Shown: positions 8,440 to 18,504 of the stretch, in pieces
How positions within the stretch are numbered: position 1 is the first letter of the stretch
Layout: every line of letters starts with the position of its first letter
Source of the DNA: Methylacidiphilum caldifontis
GTDB taxonomy: Bacteria > Verrucomicrobiota > Verrucomicrobiia > Methylacidiphilales > Methylacidiphilaceae
Length of the DNA: 64,000 bases
Reading direction: 5' to 3'
Assembly: GCF_017310505.1 (NCBI RefSeq)
Contig: NZ_CP065957.1
Coordinates: 310,001 to 374,000 of the forward strand
Notes under the pieces: model-generated
Told to the model about the DNA's origin: nothing
The model's input: only the letters and a program-made list of their open reading frames with translations
Databases searched by the model: none
Translations under genes and position numbers: made by a program

Positions 8440-9753
8440 ATGAAGACTACCCAAAGAGATCTACCTGTTAAGCGCTCCACGGTCGATTCCTGGGTAATAC
8501 AAAGAGCAAAAGAAATTCTCGAAGGTAAAGAGCCAAAAATCATAAACAGGCTTTTCCCCTTTATAGGCCCTGCTTTTATCACGGCTATCGCCTACATTGA
8601 TCCGGGAAACTATGCCACAAATATCGAGAGTGGTTCGAAATTCGGATACAATCTGCTTTGGGTAGTTTTATTATCCAACTTGATGGCCATGTTCGTTCAA
8701 TGGCTCTCCGCCAAGTTAGGGATGATTACGGGGAAAAACCTTCCCGAATGGATAAGAGATTGGCTTAATTGCCCCTTGCTCTGTTACTTTTATTGGATTC
8801 AAGCCGAAGTCATGGCCATAGCCACAGATATGGCTGAATTTATAGGAGCAGCTATTGGCTTTAAAATCCTCTTTGGTCTTCCTTTAATATGGGGAGCCCT
8901 TCTTACAGCAACGATCACTTCCTTGATTCTTTATCTTCAAAAGCAAGGCTTCAGGCTGTTAGAAATAACCGTGGGTTCTTTCGTCGGCATCGTTGCCATC
9001 TGTTACCTATTAGAGATCTTTATAGCCCATCCTAATAGTACAGCCATTCTTCAAGGAATTCTCGTTCCAGAGCTCAAATCTGGAGACAGCCTTTATCTAG
9101 CAGCTGGCATTCTTGGGGCTACCGTTATGCCCCATGCTATATATCTGCACTCCGCTTTAACCCAAGACAGAATCGTTACAACCGATTCCTTAAGCAAAAA
9201 AAAATTGCTCCAATATTCCCTCGTTGACGTTTTTTTAGCCATGAGCATCGCAGGACTGATCAACATGGCTATGTTAATCGTTTCTGCAGCTACCTTTCAT
9301 CAAGAAAACGTCAGTCCAAATGGATTAGAAGCAGCTTACCGTACCCTTATCCCTATTTTGGGTCAATTTGCTTCTTTTGTTTTTGGACTGTCTTTGTTGG
9401 CTTCCGGGATTTCTTCATCAACTGTTGGAACACTGGCTGGACAGATCATTATGCAGGGATTCATCCATTTTAGTTTTCCGTTGTGGTTTCGAAGGCTTTT
9501 TACCATGATCCCAGCTATCTTTGCGATACTTCTAGGCATAGATCCCACCAAGCTGATGATCTTTTCCCAGGTGGTTTTAAGTTTTGGGATAGGCTTTGCC
9601 CTAGTCCCTCTTCTTCTCATTAGTCAGAACAAGAAAGTCATGGACAGTTTTGCTTTAGGTCCCTTAAGCTCTTTGATTGGATGGGCTATCGCCACCTGCA
9701 TCATTCTTCTAAACCTATTTCTTTTAGTAGATTCAATTTTGAAAATCTTCTAA
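8440..9753 (+). CDS. mntH: Nramp-family divalent metal transporter (manganese)
   Basis: A 437-residue inner-membrane protein with about eleven hydrophobic segments, importing Mn2+ (or Fe2+) with protons. The metal-site motifs are present: DPGNYATNIESGS in the first segment, supplying Asp and Asn ligands, and MPHAIYLHSAL in the sixth, corresponding to the bacterial MPHxIYLHS motif. It follows mntR by 37 bases on the same strand, a probable two-gene operon under metal control. In an acidophile, high proton and metal loads make tight control of such a proton-coupled importer likely; that point is inference. Confidence 0.93.
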   Translation: MKTTQRDLPVKRSTVDSWVIQRAKEILEGKEPKIINRLFPFIGPAFITAIAYIDPGNYATNIESGSKFGYNLLWVVLLSNLMAMFVQWLSAKLGMITGKNLPEWIRDWLNCPLLCYFYWIQAEVMAIATDMAEFIGAAIGFKILFGLPLIWGALLTATITSLILYLQKQGFRLLEITVGSFVGIVAICYLLEIFIAHPNSTAILQGILVPELKSGDSLYLAAGILGATVMPHAIYLHSALTQDRIVTTDSLSKKKLLQYSLVDVFLAMSIAGLINMAMLIVSAATFHQENVSPNGLEAAYRTLIPILGQFASFVFGLSLLASGISSSTVGTLAGQIIMQGFIHFSFPLWFRRLFTMIPAIFAILLGIDPTKLMIFSQVVLSFGIGFALVPLLLISQNKKVMDSFALGPLSSLIGWAIATCIILLNLFLLVDSILKIF

Positions 9754-9834
9754 AATGACCAAAAATGGAATTATCTATTCCCTAAAAGTACACAATGCTA
9801 ACCATCTTCAATTCCAGAGGGACATAGACCAAAT

Positions 9835-11805
9835 ATGAAAAAAATAACAAAGCCTCTTTTAGCTCCCTATAAACCCAAAGCCTTCAGCCTTTTTACTGAG
9901 TTGGATATTTATCTTTTTAAAAGAGGAAGTCACTATAACCTCTACGAAAAGTTAGGATCCCATCTTTTAAGTTATGAAGGGAAAAAAGGGGCCTATTTCG
10001 CTGTATGGGCCCCTAATGCTCAATGGGTTTCGGTCATTGGAAGCTTTAATGGATGGGATCCAAAAGCAAATCTGATGTCGTTTAGAGAAGATCAGAGTGG
10101 AATTTGGGAAACGTTTATCCCTGGTGTAACCAAAGGAGACCTCTATAAATATCACATCATTTCGAAAGCAGACGGCTCTGTCCACATTAAAGGAGATCCT
10201 TATGCCTTTTTATGGGAAATTCCTCCTAAAAGTGCCTCTGTTGTCTGGAACTTAGATTACACTTGGCTAGACAAAGATTGGATGGACAAAAAAGCTAAAC
10301 ACAACGGATTGAATTCTCCATGGAATATTTACGAAGTGCATTTGGGATCATGGAAAAGAAAAGCTGCCGAAAACAACCGTTTCCTCTCTTACCGGGAGTT
10401 AGCTCCCCTTTTAGCCAACTATGTAAAGGAAATGGGATATACACACGTTGAATTTCTCCCTGTCATGGAACATCCTTATTATGGTTCATGGGGTTACCAA
10501 TCCTTAGGCTACTTTGCTCCAACCAGTCGTTATGGTCTACCTCAGGATTTTATGTTTTTAATCGATTATTTGCACCGCAATGGTATTGGAGTAATCCTTG
10601 ATTGGGTACCTTCCCATTTTGCAACCGATGGACATGGTCTTGGAGTCTTTGATGGCACACACCTATACGAACATGCTGATCCTCGACAAGGCTACCACCC
10701 TGATTGGGGAAGCTATATTTTCAACTATGGTCGCTATGAAGTGAAGGAATTTTTGATCAGTAGTGCTCGGTTTTGGATTGAAAAATATCACATTGACGGA
10801 TTGAGGATAGATGCAGTAGCTTCAATGCTTTATCTCGATTACTCAAGGAAACCAGGAGAATGGATCCCTAATAAATATGGGGGAAATGAAAATCTAGAGG
10901 CTATCGCTTTTTTGCGCACACTGAGCGAAACGCTTTATAAGGAATTCCCCGGTATACAGCTTATTGCTGAAGAATCAACGGCTTATCCCATGGTTACTCG
11001 ACCTACCTATGCCGGAGGGCTCGGTTTTGGATTCAAATGGAACATGGGTTGGATGCATGACAGCTTATTTTACTTTTCCCTGGACCCCATTTTCAGGAAA
11101 TACCATCAAAACCGGCTTACTTTTAGTGCCTGGTATGCTTTTCAAGAAAACTTTATTTTATCACTTTCTCATGACGAAGTGGTTTATGGCAAAGGTTCAC
11201 TGTTGAGGAAAATGCCTGGCGATAACTGGCAAAAATTTGCAAACTTAAGAGCCCTTTTTTCGTACCAGTTCTTTTTCCCTGGACACAAACTCCTTTTCAT
11301 GGGATCGGAATTTGGACAATGGGACGAATGGTATCATGAAAAGAGTTTAGATTGGCATTTGGCTTCTGAAGGGTTACACAGTCAGCTTTGTTTCATGGTA
11401 AAATCTCTGAATTTTATTTACAAATCTGAAAGAGCTCTTTACGAAAGCAATTTTTCACCAAAAGGTTTTTACTGGATCGATTTTTCAGACTATGAAAAAA
11501 GTATCATCAGCTTTGTGCGTCGATCCCTTGATAACAAAGAACACATTCTTTGCATTTTTAATTTTACTCCCGTTCCTAGGGAAAATTATCTCATTGGCGC
11601 TCCTTATCCAGGGTATTGGAGAACAATTTTTAATAGCGATGCACCCGAATATGGAGGTAGCGGAATAGGAAATATTCAAGGCGAAGAAGCAGCAAAGCTT
11701 GTATGGCAAGGTCAACCCTATTCGCTTTCTTTAACCCTCCCTCCCTTAGCCTGTATAGCCTTCAAAAAGACAATACACAAAGATGAAGATCAGCTGGAGA
11801 ATTAA
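9835..11805 (+). CDS. glgB: 1,4-alpha-glucan branching enzyme
   Basis: A 656-residue GH13 branching enzyme that introduces alpha-1,6 branches into glycogen. An N-terminal CBM48 domain (about 45-140, with [18 protein letters not shown]) precedes the catalytic barrel. Visible motifs are [14 protein letters not shown], the nucleophile in [11 protein letters not shown] (Asp326), the acid/base in [10 protein letters not shown] (Glu379), and [13 protein letters not shown] with the third carboxylate. The C-terminal beta domain ends near residue 645. Length is typical of the shorter GlgB form lacking the extra N-terminal module. The last 23 bases overlap the start of the histidine kinase gene. Confidence 0.96.
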   Translation: MKKITKPLLAPYKPKAFSLFTELDIYLFKRGSHYNLYEKLGSHLLSYEGKKGAYFAVWAPNAQWVSVIGSFNGWDPKANLMSFREDQSGIWETFIPGVTKGDLYKYHIISKADGSVHIKGDPYAFLWEIPPKSASVVWNLDYTWLDKDWMDKKAKHNGLNSPWNIYEVHLGSWKRKAAENNRFLSYRELAPLLANYVKEMGYTHVEFLPVMEHPYYGSWGYQSLGYFAPTSRYGLPQDFMFLIDYLHRNGIGVILDWVPSHFATDGHGLGVFDGTHLYEHADPRQGYHPDWGSYIFNYGRYEVKEFLISSARFWIEKYHIDGLRIDAVASMLYLDYSRKPGEWIPNKYGGNENLEAIAFLRTLSETLYKEFPGIQLIAEESTAYPMVTRPTYAGGLGFGFKWNMGWMHDSLFYFSLDPIFRKYHQNRLTFSAWYAFQENFILSLSHDEVVYGKGSLLRKMPGDNWQKFANLRALFSYQFFFPGHKLLFMGSEFGQWDEWYHEKSLDWHLASEGLHSQLCFMVKSLNFIYKSERALYESNFSPKGFYWIDFSDYEKSIISFVRRSLDNKEHILCIFNFTPVPRENYLIGAPYPGYWRTIFNSDAPEYGGSGIGNIQGEEAAKLVWQGQPYSLSLTLPPLACIAFKKTIHKDEDQLEN

Positions 11806-13231
11806 GGTCGCCACTTTGTTTTTATTTCTCATCGTGACCATTCTTGGTTTTGAGATGGTTTGGATCACTACTTTTTCGTTGAAAAACATCCAGCAGATAC
11901 GGCTGTATTCTGAAAAAATCCACATCTTAAACGATATTAAGCTACTGGGCTATAAATTACTTAAAGAAACAGCTGATTATGTCGATGGCCAACAGCCATA
12001 CGACAAAGCCGATTTTTTCCGATTCAGCCGCCAGATTGAACAAAAACTTACAGATTTGGCTCCTCTCTTTTCAGACAGAGAGGAAAAATCTACTTTTCTA
12101 ATCGTTAAAAACCAATGGACAGATCTCCAAAAATCGAGTTTGGCTTTAATAAAATGCCTCGATGAAGAAAAAAATAGGGAAATAGTGAAAGCCAAAAAAG
12201 AAGAGCTAGAAAAAATAGGTTATTCCCAATTTGATAAATCGATTGAAGATTTTCAAAACAAAGCCTATATAAAGGCCATAGAAACCATAGAAAACAAGGA
12301 AAAAGAGTTAGTTCAATTTATCCGGACCTTACTGCCTTTAAGTTTTTTTTTTAGTGCCATTACCTTATGGCTTGTATATAGGTGGCAAAACCGGGGCATA
12401 ACCCAGCCATTGCAAAGACTGATCGAAACGATTGAGAAAGCGATGGCGGATCCTCAAAAAATTCTTTTACCCTCTTTTCCTGGAGAAATAGGAAAGTTGT
12501 CAGAAGCCTTTGCTCACCTTTTTGAAAAGATTGACAGCTTTCAAGCTAAACTAATTGAATCCGAAAAAGCAGCTTCGATTGGTGCAACAGTTGCAGCGGT
12601 TGCACACGGAATTAAAAACCCACTTTCTAGTATAAGAGCTCTTGCAGAAGTCTCCCTCCTTCAAGAAAACCAGGATGAATCTTCAAAGGCAACCTTCAAA
12701 GAAATTATTAAAGAAACCGACACCCTCAATAAAAGAATAAACCATCTTCTTTCTTATACAAAACCTTCGGTGCCCAATCGATGTCTTACCCGGCTTAATG
12801 AGCTGTTAAATACTCTTCTTCCCAGTATTGCTCGAACATTACCCAAGGACATATCCCTCAACCTGAGTCTTGATCCTTCCCTTCCATTAATTATGATTGA
12901 TCCCGCACAAATCGAGCAGGTCATCATTGAACTGATATCCAATGCGATTAACGCTTCTACAAAGGGTGGAGCCATAACAATATCTACCTTTTATTATCCT
13001 ACTCCCGTTGAAAAAGTCGTTCTAGAAATCATCGATCAAGGTAAAGGTATTCCTCCTTATGCCCAGGACAAGCTATTCCAGCCCTTTTTTACGACTTCTG
13101 CTCAAGGTAGCGGTCTTGGACTGGCGATAGCCAAAAGATATACGGAACAAAATGATGGGATGCTCACCATAAAAAGTGTTGAGGCTAAAGGCACAACGGC
13201 AAGAATTGAATTTAGAGCAGCTAAGAGCTAA
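11783..13231 (+). CDS. Membrane sensor histidine kinase, NtrB/AtoS-like
   Basis: A 482-residue sensor kinase. It has a first membrane segment at about residues 7-29, a periplasmic sensing region of about 140 residues rich in charged helices, and a second membrane segment at about 175-195. A HAMP-like linker follows, then a HisKA domain with phosphoacceptor His275 ([20 protein letters not shown]) and a HATPase domain with the N box [10 protein letters not shown], a DQGKGIP box and [12 protein letters not shown]. It starts 23 bases inside glgB and is followed 18 bases later by its probable partner, a sigma-54 activator. The periplasmic region has no domain I recognise, so the signal is unknown. 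Confidence 0.92.
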   Translation: MKISWRIKVATLFLFLIVTILGFEMVWITTFSLKNIQQIRLYSEKIHILNDIKLLGYKLLKETADYVDGQQPYDKADFFRFSRQIEQKLTDLAPLFSDREEKSTFLIVKNQWTDLQKSSLALIKCLDEEKNREIVKAKKEELEKIGYSQFDKSIEDFQNKAYIKAIETIENKEKELVQFIRTLLPLSFFFSAITLWLVYRWQNRGITQPLQRLIETIEKAMADPQKILLPSFPGEIGKLSEAFAHLFEKIDSFQAKLIESEKAASIGATVAAVAHGIKNPLSSIRALAEVSLLQENQDESSKATFKEIIKETDTLNKRINHLLSYTKPSVPNRCLTRLNELLNTLLPSIARTLPKDISLNLSLDPSLPLIMIDPAQIEQVIIELISNAINASTKGGAITISTFYYPTPVEKVVLEIIDQGKGIPPYAQDKLFQPFFTTSAQGSGLGLAIAKRYTEQNDGMLTIKSVEAKGTTARIEFRAAKS

Positions 13232-13249
13232 AAATGAGTTAAAAAGCCT

Positions 13250-14641
13250 ATGAGTCTTTCGATCCTTCTTGTTGAAGATGAAAAAAATTTTGCCCTTTCC
13301 TTGAAACGTTTTCTGGAAGGTAAAGGTCAAGAAGTATATGTGTGTTTCGATGGAGAGAAAGGATTCAATCAGTTTTTAGAGCTAAATCCAGAGGTTCTCC
13401 TCGTTGACTGTCGTCTTCCTGGAATGGGAGGGATAGAGCTGCTTAAAAAAGCCAAAGAACTCAATCCCGATCTTTACTCTATCGTTTTTACCGCTTTTGG
13501 ATCTATTGAAGATGCAGTGGAGGTGATGAAATTAGGATCTTTTGATTACATTCAAAAACCTATTGATCTGCAGAGGCTTGGACAACTGATCTTAAAAATC
13601 GAAGAAAATGTAAGGTTAAAAAGAGAAATCGACTACTATAGGAAAAAAGAAGAAACTTCCCTTATAGGTTCTTCACAAGCCATCGCTCAAGTCAAAGAGT
13701 CGATCCATAAACTTGCTTCTTTATCCACCACCAAAACTCCACCAACAGTTCTGATCACCGGAGAAACGGGCACGGGAAAAGATGTTGTGGCCCGGCTGCT
13801 TCATAGGCATAGTTCACGCAGCAAGAAACCTTTCATCCATGTTAACTGTATTTCTTTACCTGAAAATCTTGTTGAAGATGAGCTCTTTGGACACGACCAA
13901 GGAGCTTTTACAGGAGCTAAAAACGCCAAGCCAGGCTTAATGGAAGCGGCTGATGGAGGCGCCCTATTCCTTGATGAAATAGGAGATCTTCCCTATAATT
14001 TGCAAGGTAAATTATTAACCGCACTCGAAACCAAGAAAATTCGTCGGCTTGGAAGTGTCAAAGACCGGAAAACAGATGTCTGGATTATTGCTGCAACAAA
14101 CAGAAATCTTTTCGAGAAAGTCAATCAAGGTAGTTTTCGACAAGATCTACTCTTTCGGCTCAACGTCGTTTCAATCTATTTGCCCCCTCTAAGAGACAGG
14201 AAAGAAGACATACCTGATCTTTGCCATCACTTTCTTAAAAAATTTTCCATCCACTACGGGAAAAATATTGAAGGGTTCAAAGAGGAAGTGATCGAAATTT
14301 TTCTCCGGTACAGTTGGCCTGGAAACGTACGGGAACTTTCTCATAAAATCGAACAAGCTGTTTTATGGTGCGAAGAAAATCTCATTAGCCTCAAACATAT
14401 AAGAGCTGGAATCAAAAATGATTTTAATGAAATTCCCTCCCCAAAGGGGGATCCTATAGAGAAAAGAACGATCGTCGAAGAACTCCTTCAAACAAAAATT
14501 TCTTTAAAAGAACTTGAGTCAGAACTCATAAAATTAGCTCTGGAAAAGACCGAAGGCAACCTATCCCAGACCGCCAAGCTTCTTGGGGTAACGCGAGATT
14601 GGTTACGATATAGAATGGAAAAGAAATTACTGGATGCTTAA
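13250..14641 (+). CDS. Sigma-54-dependent response regulator, NtrC family
   Basis: A 463-residue activator with three domains. The receiver (about 1-120) has phosphoacceptor Asp53 in LVDCRLPGMGG and the KPID lysine. The AAA+ domain (about 140-380) has Walker A GETGTGKD, the sigma-54 contact loop GAFTGA, Walker B ALFLDEIGD and an arginine-finger region. A Fis-type helix-turn-helix (about 420-460) contains GNLSQTAKLLGVTRDWLRYR. It is cotranscribed with the upstream histidine kinase. Targets cannot be read from the sequence; there is no obvious -24/-12 promoter in the neighbouring gaps. Confidence 0.94.
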   Translation: MSLSILLVEDEKNFALSLKRFLEGKGQEVYVCFDGEKGFNQFLELNPEVLLVDCRLPGMGGIELLKKAKELNPDLYSIVFTAFGSIEDAVEVMKLGSFDYIQKPIDLQRLGQLILKIEENVRLKREIDYYRKKEETSLIGSSQAIAQVKESIHKLASLSTTKTPPTVLITGETGTGKDVVARLLHRHSSRSKKPFIHVNCISLPENLVEDELFGHDQGAFTGAKNAKPGLMEAADGGALFLDEIGDLPYNLQGKLLTALETKKIRRLGSVKDRKTDVWIIAATNRNLFEKVNQGSFRQDLLFRLNVVSIYLPPLRDRKEDIPDLCHHFLKKFSIHYGKNIEGFKEEVIEIFLRYSWPGNVRELSHKIEQAVLWCEENLISLKHIRAGIKNDFNEIPSPKGDPIEKRTIVEELLQTKISLKELESELIKLALEKTEGNLSQTAKLLGVTRDWLRYRMEKKLLDA

Positions 14642-14784
14642 AAACAACCCGTTTTGCACTTGCTTTTAGCACTTTTTTAGGATAATAAAAACCGCTAGTA
14701 AAAGTAAAATGAGGGTTGGATTCTTCTTTTAACTTTTTTGAAAAAGTCTTTTTTTTAAGTCTATTTTTATTAAAAGAAAAAGGG

Positions 14785-14814
14785 TTGTACGAAAAACAAA
14801 GTTTTTTAGTACAA
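14785..14814 (+). promoter_or_regulatory. Hairpin and possible promoter before tRNA-Leu
   Basis: TTGTAC (14785-14790) and GTACAA (14809-14814) form an outer stem, with AAAAAC and GTTTTT forming an inner stem around an AAA loop. TTGTAC can also be read as a -35 and TACAAA (14810-14815) as a -10 with a 19-base spacer, 13 bases before the tRNA. The element could be promoter, terminator for the preceding regulator gene, or both. The gap 14642-14827 holds nothing else that I can identify. Confidence 0.3.
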
Positions 14815-14827
14815 AGACAAAACCGAT

Positions 14828-14909
14828 GCACTCGTGGCGGAATCGGCAGACGCGCAAGCTTGAGGTGCTTGTGGGGTTACCCGTGGGAGTTCGAGTCTCC
14901 CCGAGTGCA
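14828..14909 (+). tRNA. tRNA-Leu, anticodon GAG
   Basis: An 82-base class-II tRNA read directly from the sequence. The acceptor arms GCACTCG (14828-14834) and CGAGTGC (14902-14908) pair fully, with discriminator A at 14909. The D arm contains the usual GG, the anticodon stem CAAGC/GCTTG encloses loop TTGAGGT with anticodon GAG at 14862-14864, and the T arm has TTCGAGT. A long variable arm (GGGGTTACCC-type) fits leucine. The 3' CCA is not encoded: the next bases are CTT. A T-run follows. Confidence 0.95.
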
Positions 14910-14985
14910 CTTTTTATTTCTCATAACTTTGCTTTTTAATAAATAATTTTCCCTTTTGCTGAATTTTCCTCAATCTGCATCACCC

Positions 14986-17900
14986 ATGGAAAACCCTCGA
15001 TTAGATGAAGAAAAAAAGAAAAATTTGCCTTTGGAAAAATCAGTATATTCCCCACCCCCTTTATGGTGGAAAGAGGCGGTCATTTATGAGGTTCATGTTA
15101 AATCGTTTTTTGATGGGAATAACGACGGTATAGGGGATTTTTTAGGATTAACCCAAAAATTAGATTACATTCAATCTCTTGGAGTTAATGCAATCTGGTT
15201 ATTGCCTTTTTATCCTTCGCCTTTGAAGGATGACGGATACGATATTTCAGATTACTGTTCTATTCATCCGGATTATGGAGAGCTCAAAGATTTCAATACG
15301 TTTTTAAATGAAGCCCATAAAAGAGCTTTAAGAGTTATCATAGAACTTGTCATAAATCATACTTCAGATCAACATCCTTGGTTTCAAAGAGCAAGGGTAT
15401 CTCCTCCGGGAAGTCTGTACAGAAACTATTATGTATGGAGCGATAATCCTGAAAAATACAAGGAAGCTCGAATCATCTTTAAAGACTTCGAGTCTTCAAA
15501 CTGGGCTTGGGATCCTGTAGCTAAGGCCTACTATTGGCACCGGTTTTATTCTCATCAACCTGATTTAAATTTCGACAATCCTGAAGTGAAGAAAGAAATT
15601 TTTAAAATACTCGATTTTTGGCTTAGCATGGGAGTTGATGGCTTACGATTGGATGCCGTTCCCTATCTTTTTGAAAGAGAGGGAACAAGTTGCGAAAATC
15701 TTCCTGAAACTCATAATTTTCTCAAGGAACTGCGAAGCTACGTTGATAATCATTACGAAAATCGAATGTTGCTTGCCGAAGCCAACCAATGGCCTGAAGA
15801 AGCCGTTGCTTATTTTGGCAATGGAGATGAGTGTCACATGGCTTTCCATTTTCCATTAATGCCCAGAATATTCATGGCGATGCGGATGGAAGACAATTAT
15901 CCCATTGTTGATATTCTGGAGCTTACTCCCCCTATACCCGATAACTGCCAGTGGGCGACTTTTTTACGGAACCACGATGAGTTAACCCTTGAAATGGTGA
16001 CTGACGAAGAAAGAGATTATATGTATAGGGTTTATGCACTGGAATCCCGGGCACGCTTAAATCTTGGAATTCGAAGAAGGCTTGCCCCACTTCTTGATAA
16101 TAACAGGAAAAAAAGAGAGCTTATTTTTATGATCCTCTTTTCGCTCATGGGTTCCCCAATTATTTACTACGGTGATGAGATAGGGATGGGAGATAACATT
16201 TATCTAGGAGATCGGAATGGGGTAAGGACTCCCATGCAATGGTCAGGGGAAAAAAACGGGGGATTTTCAAAAGCTAACCCTCAACAGCTTTACCTTCCCC
16301 TTGTTATCGATCCAGAATATCATTACACAGCGGTAAATGTGGAACTGCAGCAAAACAATCTCTCTTCTTTTCTTTGGTGGATCAGGCGTGTGATAGCCAT
16401 GCGCAAAAAATATTCGGCTTTTAGCCGAGGAACCATTGAAATGCTCAATCAAAACAATCCTAAGGTGTTAGCCTTCATTAGAAAACACAACCAGGACAGT
16501 ATTCTTGTAGTGATCAACCTTTCTCGCTTTACTCAAGTGACAGAAATTACGCTGAGCAACTACCATGGATACATTCCCACTGAAATATTTGGCAAAGCTT
16601 CCCTGCCCAAAATATCTGAAAACCCTCTTCTCTTTGTGTTATCGCCCTATGCCTATTTCTGGTTTTCTCTCAATCCTGCCGATGAATCTTCCCCCAACCG
16701 CCTGCAGCGATTCTCCAGCATATCATTGGAAAATATTCCATCTCCGTCATTCTGGCTGAGCATGGGAGGCGAAAGATTTGCATCCCAAATCATACCTTTA
16801 TACCTATCGTTGTTTAAGTGGTTTAATTATCTGGGCAAAACACTTCTAAGGGTTGAAGTCAAGGAAGCAATAGAACTTAACACGTTGCGGTTCCTAGGCG
16901 GAGACATCCAATTCGTGCTCTTTTGGTTTTATTATGATACAGGTAATCCTGAGCCTTTCATCCTGTTTTTGAAATCTGTTTATAAAAAGGAGGCCGAAGC
17001 TATAGAAAAGATAAACCCGCAGTGGATCTTTTGTAAATTCAAGGAGAATGATCAGGAAGGTATCCTTATCGATGCCATGCACGAACCTACTTTTCGTTCA
17101 TGGATTCTTGATTGGATAGCATCAGCCAGGCAGATCAACTTGGCCGAAGGCAAACTCATATCCAAGCCTTCTCCAAAACTTGAAGAGCTTCTCAGTAAAG
17201 GAAAACTGCCTGTCCAATCCCAGATCCTTCCTGAAATCCAAAGAAACTTTTTGGTCAACTTCGAAAACAAAATAATATGCAAATTTTACAGGCCGCTCAA
17301 TGAAGGGATAAATCCTGAGATTGAAATTCTGGAATATCTGGAAAAGGAAAGTTCAGTTCCCTTTTTTCCCAGTTACCTGGGAAGAGCCGAATTTCTTTCT
17401 ACAGATAAAACAACTTATTCTTTCTGCCTTATTCAGGAGTATGTCCCCAATCAAGGAGATGGTTGGCAACTGACGGTTGATTCTCTTAGTCGATTTTTTG
17501 AAAGAGTGGTAGAGGCCAAAGCCCTATTTTTTTCTCCAAGCGATCTTCTTAAAGTTCCCTCCCTGAATTGGCCTGCTGAATGCAAAGAGATCTTAGAAGG
17601 AACGTACTTTGAAAAACTTAGGCTCATTGCAGAAAAGACGGCTTTAATGCACAACTGTCTTTCAAACCAACCCCATCATCCCGACTTTTCAGCTGAGCCC
17701 ATTAACCCTTGGTATCAACGCAGCCTGTTTCAATCAGCGATGGAATACCTCCTGCGCATTCAAAGAAGGCTATCAAAAAATGAAAAGGAAAAGAAGAGTG
17801 AGCCCCTATCAAAGTTTCTTGAAAAAATCAGTTCTATTGAAGATCAACTTCATCAGATCCTTATTCCTGGAAATTATGGGCAAAAAATCCGAATTCATGG

Positions 17901-18354
17901 AGATTTTCATCTACAACAACTCCTTTATACCGGAAAGGACTTTGTCATCATCGATTTTGAAGGAGAATCTGAACTGCCCTTTAGCCAAAGAAAACTTAAG
18001 AAAACGGCTTTCAAAGATGTAGCCAGCATGATTTTTTCTCTTTTTTTGGCTGCTTATTCAGCTCTCGACGCCTCCCTATTGATCTCTCAAGACAGGTTAT
18101 GGCTTGAAGAAATAGCTCTTTGCTGGCATCGATACGCGGCTTCGGTATTTGTTAATCGCTATCTTGAACTCATTCGTCCAGATCTTATCCCCGCTGAAAA
18201 GGAAGCAAAAGAAAGATTGCTTTATTTTTGCATGTTGGAAAGAGTTCTTTACGAGATAGAATACTCCTTGAAAAGATCTTTGCTAAAAGAAGTATCAACT
18301 TTGTGTAAAGCTGTGCTTTCTTTTATGAATTATCCTTTAAATCTTGTTGAATGA
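14986..18354 (+). CDS. treS: Trehalose synthase-maltokinase fusion protein
   Basis: A protein of about 1,122 residues combining two enzymes. The first half is a GH13 trehalose synthase (maltose/trehalose interconversion): WWKEAVIYEVHVKSF at the start, GDFLGLTQKLDYI, nucleophile Asp in DGLRLDAVPYLFE, Glu in LLAEANQWPE and Asp in FLRNHDELTLEM. The second half, from about residue 600, is a maltokinase-type phosphotransferase ending with the catalytic RIHGDFHLQQLLY and the metal-binding VIIDFEGE. The fusion links trehalose to maltose-1-phosphate, usually feeding GlgE, which is not in this window. An in-frame TTG at 14956 would add ten residues; neither start has a clear ribosome-binding site. Confidence 0.92.
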   Translation: MENPRLDEEKKKNLPLEKSVYSPPPLWWKEAVIYEVHVKSFFDGNNDGIGDFLGLTQKLDYIQSLGVNAIWLLPFYPSPLKDDGYDISDYCSIHPDYGELKDFNTFLNEAHKRALRVIIELVINHTSDQHPWFQRARVSPPGSLYRNYYVWSDNPEKYKEARIIFKDFESSNWAWDPVAKAYYWHRFYSHQPDLNFDNPEVKKEIFKILDFWLSMGVDGLRLDAVPYLFEREGTSCENLPETHNFLKELRSYVDNHYENRMLLAEANQWPEEAVAYFGNGDECHMAFHFPLMPRIFMAMRMEDNYPIVDILELTPPIPDNCQWATFLRNHDELTLEMVTDEERDYMYRVYALESRARLNLGIRRRLAPLLDNNRKKRELIFMILFSLMGSPIIYYGDEIGMGDNIYLGDRNGVRTPMQWSGEKNGGFSKANPQQLYLPLVIDPEYHYTAVNVELQQNNLSSFLWWIRRVIAMRKKYSAFSRGTIEMLNQNNPKVLAFIRKHNQDSILVVINLSRFTQVTEITLSNYHGYIPTEIFGKASLPKISENPLLFVLSPYAYFWFSLNPADESSPNRLQRFSSISLENIPSPSFWLSMGGERFASQIIPLYLSLFKWFNYLGKTLLRVEVKEAIELNTLRFLGGDIQFVLFWFYYDTGNPEPFILFLKSVYKKEAEAIEKINPQWIFCKFKENDQEGILIDAMHEPTFRSWILDWIASARQINLAEGKLISKPSPKLEELLSKGKLPVQSQILPEIQRNFLVNFENKIICKFYRPLNEGINPEIEILEYLEKESSVPFFPSYLGRAEFLSTDKTTYSFCLIQEYVPNQGDGWQLTVDSLSRFFERVVEAKALFFSPSDLLKVPSLNWPAECKEILEGTYFEKLRLIAEKTALMHNCLSNQPHHPDFSAEPINPWYQRSLFQSAMEYLLRIQRRLSKNEKEKKSEPLSKFLEKISSIEDQLHQILIPGNYGQKIRIHGDFHLQQLLYTGKDFVIIDFEGESELPFSQRKLKKTAFKDVASMIFSLFLAAYSALDASLLISQDRLWLEEIALCWHRYAASVFVNRYLELIRPDLIPAEKEAKERLLYFCMLERVLYEIEYSLKRSLLKEVSTLCKAVLSFMNYPLNLVE

Positions 18355-18465
18355 AGGGGTTGTGAAGAGCTAACCTGGTTGACAAGGCTAGCTGCCTTGT
18401 TAGAAAGGATTGTTTCCATGCTAGATTCCATTTGTAATAACTCTTTAAAATAACCCGCGCGAGAT

Positions 18466-18493
18466 TAAACCCTTAACTTTGGGTTTATTTTCT
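18466..18493 (+). terminator. Possible terminator between treS and treZ
   Basis: TAAACCC (18466-18472) pairs with GGGTTTA (18481-18487) around an 8-base loop and is followed by TTTTCTT. A second stem, TGACAAGGC/GCCTTGTTA at 18380-18402, lies upstream without a T-run. If real, the element would end treS transcripts just before treZ; it could also act as an attenuator because treZ starts only 12 bases further on. Confidence 0.35.
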
Positions 18494-18504
18494 TATGATT
18501 TCTT

